From positions 38,852,430-38,916,429 of the forward strand of contig OZ007571.1 of the NCBI GenBank assembly GCA_963931925.1: a stretch of 64,000 nt of DNA, in the 5' to 3' direction. Position numbers and translations under genes: made by a program. This document shows, piece by piece, positions 60,338 to 64,000 of the stretch (the first letter of the stretch is position 1; each line of letters opens with the position of its first letter). The notes below the pieces were generated by a model. It saw nothing but the letters and a program-made list of their open reading frames with translations, did no database searches and was not told the DNA's origin. This DNA comes from Onchidella celtica (lineage: Eukaryota; Mollusca; Gastropoda; Systellommatophora; Onchidiidae).

Positions 60338-62776
60338 TCGCGACCCTAGTTCTTGTTCGTTCGATCTCCGTTACCTGAAAAGCTGGAGGTCTTTTAGTAT
60401 GCGTGAGAGGGATAACAAATGTACACTTTGGCACTTGTTTAAAATGCGTTGTGGCACTTGTCAAGCAGTTTCACAGTTCCGATTTATTCTAATTTCTTAT
60501 CAGTATCATCATATTATAAATGAATTAGGGTCCCCAGTGTAACCTTGAAAGGCTTTTTAACCGCTGAGCCTTTAATTCTAAAATATCATACCATGCACAA
60601 AAAGACGTAGAGGCTTTCATGGGCATAATTATGTTATATGGTCTTGAATTTCACTATGTTTTAAACATTTTCGTTGATTTTGAGCCACAACTGAGTTGAA
60701 CAGAAGAAAGTGTTCCGACATTTTGAGTGGGGAAAAGGACGCATTATAAAGTACTAGTAACTGCCCCATGCCCATTCTTCGAATGGTAAAAAAAACAAAG
60801 CTCACCACTCCAGACCGAAAGGAATCAGCACAAAGACATTGATGTCGAGACACTTTGGGCCATCCACATAAAATCGGCGATCAATAGATAGATAGTGCGC
60901 ACCAAGCATTTTTCATGGGCTCATGTGTTCGTAAAAAATGATCTAAATATTTACGCAGTTTTCTTGGTACGAATGAATGGCACTCACCTCATCTGTATAA
61001 CACTATACTCGGTATCACTATCAACGTTTTCTTGGCGTGGCTGGATCGTGAACTCTAGTTTACATTTCCGGTAAGAGGCGGAAATGACGAAATTGACAGA
61101 AATACATTATCAAGTCATATTTGCAATCATGAATTGATAACTGATAATTATAACTGAATTTCTGGGAAAAGTAAAGAGTTTTGGGAAAAAATGAGCTCGA
61201 CACGTGCAGGCCTAATAAATTTTACATACATGTGCCAAGTTTCATGTCTCTACGTTACGTGGTAAAAAAGCCTTTGCGGTCGCAAAGTTGGGCCCAAGCT
61301 CCATTATTATATGATGACAGGAAATTTCCCTTTTTCCGGCCCAATTTACACATTGGTGATTGTCACGAGCAGAGTTATGGTCTTGGGGATCTAACGACAG
61401 CACGAGAGGCAGTTAACTCACACTCGGACACAAACACACAAGAAAGTATTAAATAACTAGAGTATATGTATGTCAGGCCGGCCGGGCCATATTATTACAT
61501 AATATTAATATACTAAACAAAAGACAGAGGTATATTCAAAGCAAAAATTCTAATTACTAAACTTAACCTATCATATTCATGTAACTAAGTTCCCTATCAA
61601 AGGTAATGCAATTAATAGCCAAATTGGTATATTATAAGAAATAAGGTATTAATCTAAACTAACAGTTGAGTCGCCACTGGCCAGACGCCAGGCAAACTCT
61701 CCAGCAATAATACAGATTCTCAAGGTACACTGAAGGCTAGAACAGCCCAGTACATTCAAAGCCTACAGAAGCACAAATTGGCTTGTATGTATTTAAGCAG
61801 CTTGTAAAAGTATATATATATATATATATATGCAATCACTCAGTCACTATTCATTTCACAAACAAGGTGCCATATTTCTTCAATCGTATTATGGAGATAG
61901 CTTTACAATACAGAACACTCGTTCGTCGAGTGCAAGCTGTGGGTTTCTCAGACTTTCTACGAGGCTGTGGGTTTCCTCCCTATCTCTGGACTTCTATCAA
62001 TTACTAGTGAAAAAGATGAGTTACCGTTGGTCACGCCTAGCTAGTAGGCGCGAACATCATACGAGCGCAGCGTGGACTCTTAAGGTCAGTCCAACCAAAA
62101 CCTTTCTTTCTATGAGCTTTCTCTCTCTAGGCTCCTTCAGTCCGATGACAATGGACTAGTCTTCGTGCCACTCAGTTCAGGTACTGGCCAACCGGAGATA
62201 CTTCACGAAACGATGCTTCTCTCGTCTGTATTCAATGAATTTCAACGTTACACGATGTTTTATACTATCCAACTACCCGGTAAGGCTAGTCCGCAGGCCA
62301 AATTAGTTCAGCAATCTCATTGGCCGAAACATCCCACCATTTTGAATGTAGGAATATAGTCTGCACTATTCTACCAGCCAGTTAACGTGCAAAAACTTGT
62401 CTAGTCATACTTAATGTCAACTATCCCCACCTTGTCTCACCCCTACTCTATTACTTCCAATCACGAACATTAAAACCGACAAGCGTGAATCTAACAGTTT
62501 AACTTTGCAATTCTTTACTCACAAACAATAATACGCGAGGACCGTTCAAGGCCACCAGCCAATTTCTCATGGCCCTGGTGAAAAAAAACAACTCACGGCT
62601 CTGCGTGAGATTTAATAACACTTGACTCATGACAGTGATCGAAACTCTTTAAAAATTACATCTGTGTATCCCCCCATTCTGCGGGCCTACTAGTCATGGC
62701 AATATTCACGCCGCAAACGTTTTATATGGAATAGTGCAAAAAGTGGAGCTGGAACAAACAAGGACTATGGTCGCGA
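60338..62776. mobile_element. long, interrupted copy of the TCGCGACC mariner-type element
   Basis: Left portion (60338-60510) and right portion (62705-62776) match the two halves of the 237-bp element at 8237-8473. Shared blocks are GTTTCACAGTTCCGATTTATT on the left and GCCGCAA, TAGTGCAAAAA and GGAACAAACAAG on the right. They are separated by about 2.2 kb absent from the short copy. Either an insertion into a MITE or a fuller element from which the short one was deleted. No transposase recognised. A TA dinucleotide run lies at 61811-61831. Confidence 0.6.
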
Positions 62777-64000
62777 AACAACAGAATGTTATTTTTTGGT
62801 TGGATGTTGATTTTTAAAGAAAAACTATTTGGGTCAGGGGGAGAGTTTGTATGCCTTTGGGGGGGGGGGGGGTGTATTAATTTTTTTCCAGCTTTGTGAC
62901 CATTTCAAATTTTCAATCAGCCCCGAGGGTCGGCCAGATTTGCTTGGCAGGCAGTAGGTTGCCCATGTCTGTTTCACAAGTATGTGGGAAGGGAATATGA
63001 AGAAGATGAGCATGATAAGGTATTCAGATAAGGCCTTCTATCGGAGAAATTCATGTCACGTGGAAGCCAGACCAGAATTATAAAAACAACAACAACAACA
63101 GAGTAAAATGTTTCATGTCTAGCGAAGCTACAACCCTGTCATAGAAGACGGACCGCAGAAGATTAAGTGTTTTGGAACGTGTACAATTGAAGGCTGGAAG
63201 GGCTGTTATGTGTCTTGAGCCGTCTTGATGGTTAGATCAATCCATACCACTATTGTGGCCGGGGGCGGCTGTGGTTGGTCACCGAGGAAACAGGACTATT
63301 TCAGCGTAGAGACTTCCTCACAACGTCGGGAGTTTGAAAAACAGTAACATCAGCAACAGTATTTCTGATTGCCTGTCATAACCCCTAGAATATCTCACTG
63401 ATTGCATTGTTTGGGAGGATCATCATCACCTTTATCAAAATAATGACCCTCAAGGTCCACCCATTGCTGATACCACCGAGGGTACTTAAAGATTCACGCT
63501 GGTCTACCCGAGTGATTGTGACAGCAATCAGATAACAGATTTGATTTTATTGTTTTGAATCTCAGGAAAGATAATAAATAAACTAAAAAAAAGAAAACGG
63601 GATCGTTGCAGAAAGAGCTGTCTTCTCATGGTTCTTTTAGCGTGCCTGCCCACAGAGCAGGCGCTCCAATCCTCATTGTTTCACCCGGTGACTGCAATAT
63701 GAACTATCCACGCCCATATCTCGGAGTTAGTGACTCTGGATTCTGGTTATGACGTCAGTAATTAGCAAAGTTTTCGCGTTGGCTGCCGCAAAAAGTGTAG
63801 GCTTTGTGTCCACATAAGCTACAGGGTTAACACCGGGCTACTTCAAAGTAATCAATAAGCTAAATTACCCCCATTCGAACGTTTAGATGGAGACAGGCGA
63901 CGAACACTAAGCAAGCATTGTCAGAGCACTGTGACAAATGCTTCGGTGTATAGAAAACTGCCTGTAGGGGAGAGCAGAGAAGGAAGATGGAGGATATTGA
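62777..64000. other. right-edge noncoding stretch
   Basis: No exon recognised. A G tract (62859-62872) and an ACA trinucleotide run (63086-63101) are present. Confidence 0.4.

Overview
This is a stretch of animal nuclear genome: A+T-rich, intron-rich, with GT-AG introns and a high load of short DNA-transposon remnants. Three protein-coding genes can be supported by homology: an intronless Jun/AP-1 gene (minus strand, 15898-16797), a 25-exon MSH5 meiotic MutS homologue (plus strand, 20196-42925), and the first two coding exons of a GIPC-type PDZ protein (plus strand, from 48533; the 3' exons are not visible and probably lie beyond the right edge). The gene structures and very frequent palindromic octamers (TACATGTA, TAGGCCTA) suggest a marine invertebrate, perhaps a mollusc or a deuterostome such as an echinoderm. 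I cannot fix the phylum from sequence alone.

Layout. 1-13.9 kb: no gene recognised. It holds a piggyBac-like MITE with TTAA duplications (672-968), a copy of a dispersed foldback-type repeat (~285-580), an 83-bp hairpin element (3050-3132), a large TATC microsatellite (6771-7097), a mariner-type MITE (8237-8473), and several homopolymer tracts. 13.9-17.2 kb: Jun with its long 3' flank and a compact promoter (TATA-like box, two AP-1 sites, CCAAT, E-box). 17.2-20.2 kb: spacer between Jun and the divergently transcribed MSH5. 20.2-42.9 kb: MSH5. Its introns carry a long unexplained 231-codon ORF (intron 8), a 766-bp CAGTG-ended element (intron 17), a foldback repeat (intron 20) and a 1-kb pogo/Tigger-like element (intron 22). 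42.9-48.3 kb: spacer with a second copy of the CAGTG element, a hAT-like element and a near-perfect 29-bp palindrome. 48.3-64 kb: GIPC promoter and exons 1-2. Intron 1 holds two hAT-type MITEs with perfect 8-bp target duplications plus a composite palindromic cluster. The region after exon 2 holds three 308-bp tandem units, each with the same 67-codon ORF, and a long, interrupted copy of the mariner-type element.

The three genes are not a functional unit. Jun is a stress and immediate-early transcription factor, MSH5 acts in meiotic crossover formation with MSH4, and GIPC is an endocytic adaptor linking receptor tails to myosin VI. The most unusual coding features are the roughly 360-residue low-complexity C-terminal tail of MSH5, encoded in one 1174-bp exon, and the 231-codon ORF inside MSH5 intron 8, which is far longer than chance ORFs elsewhere in the window.
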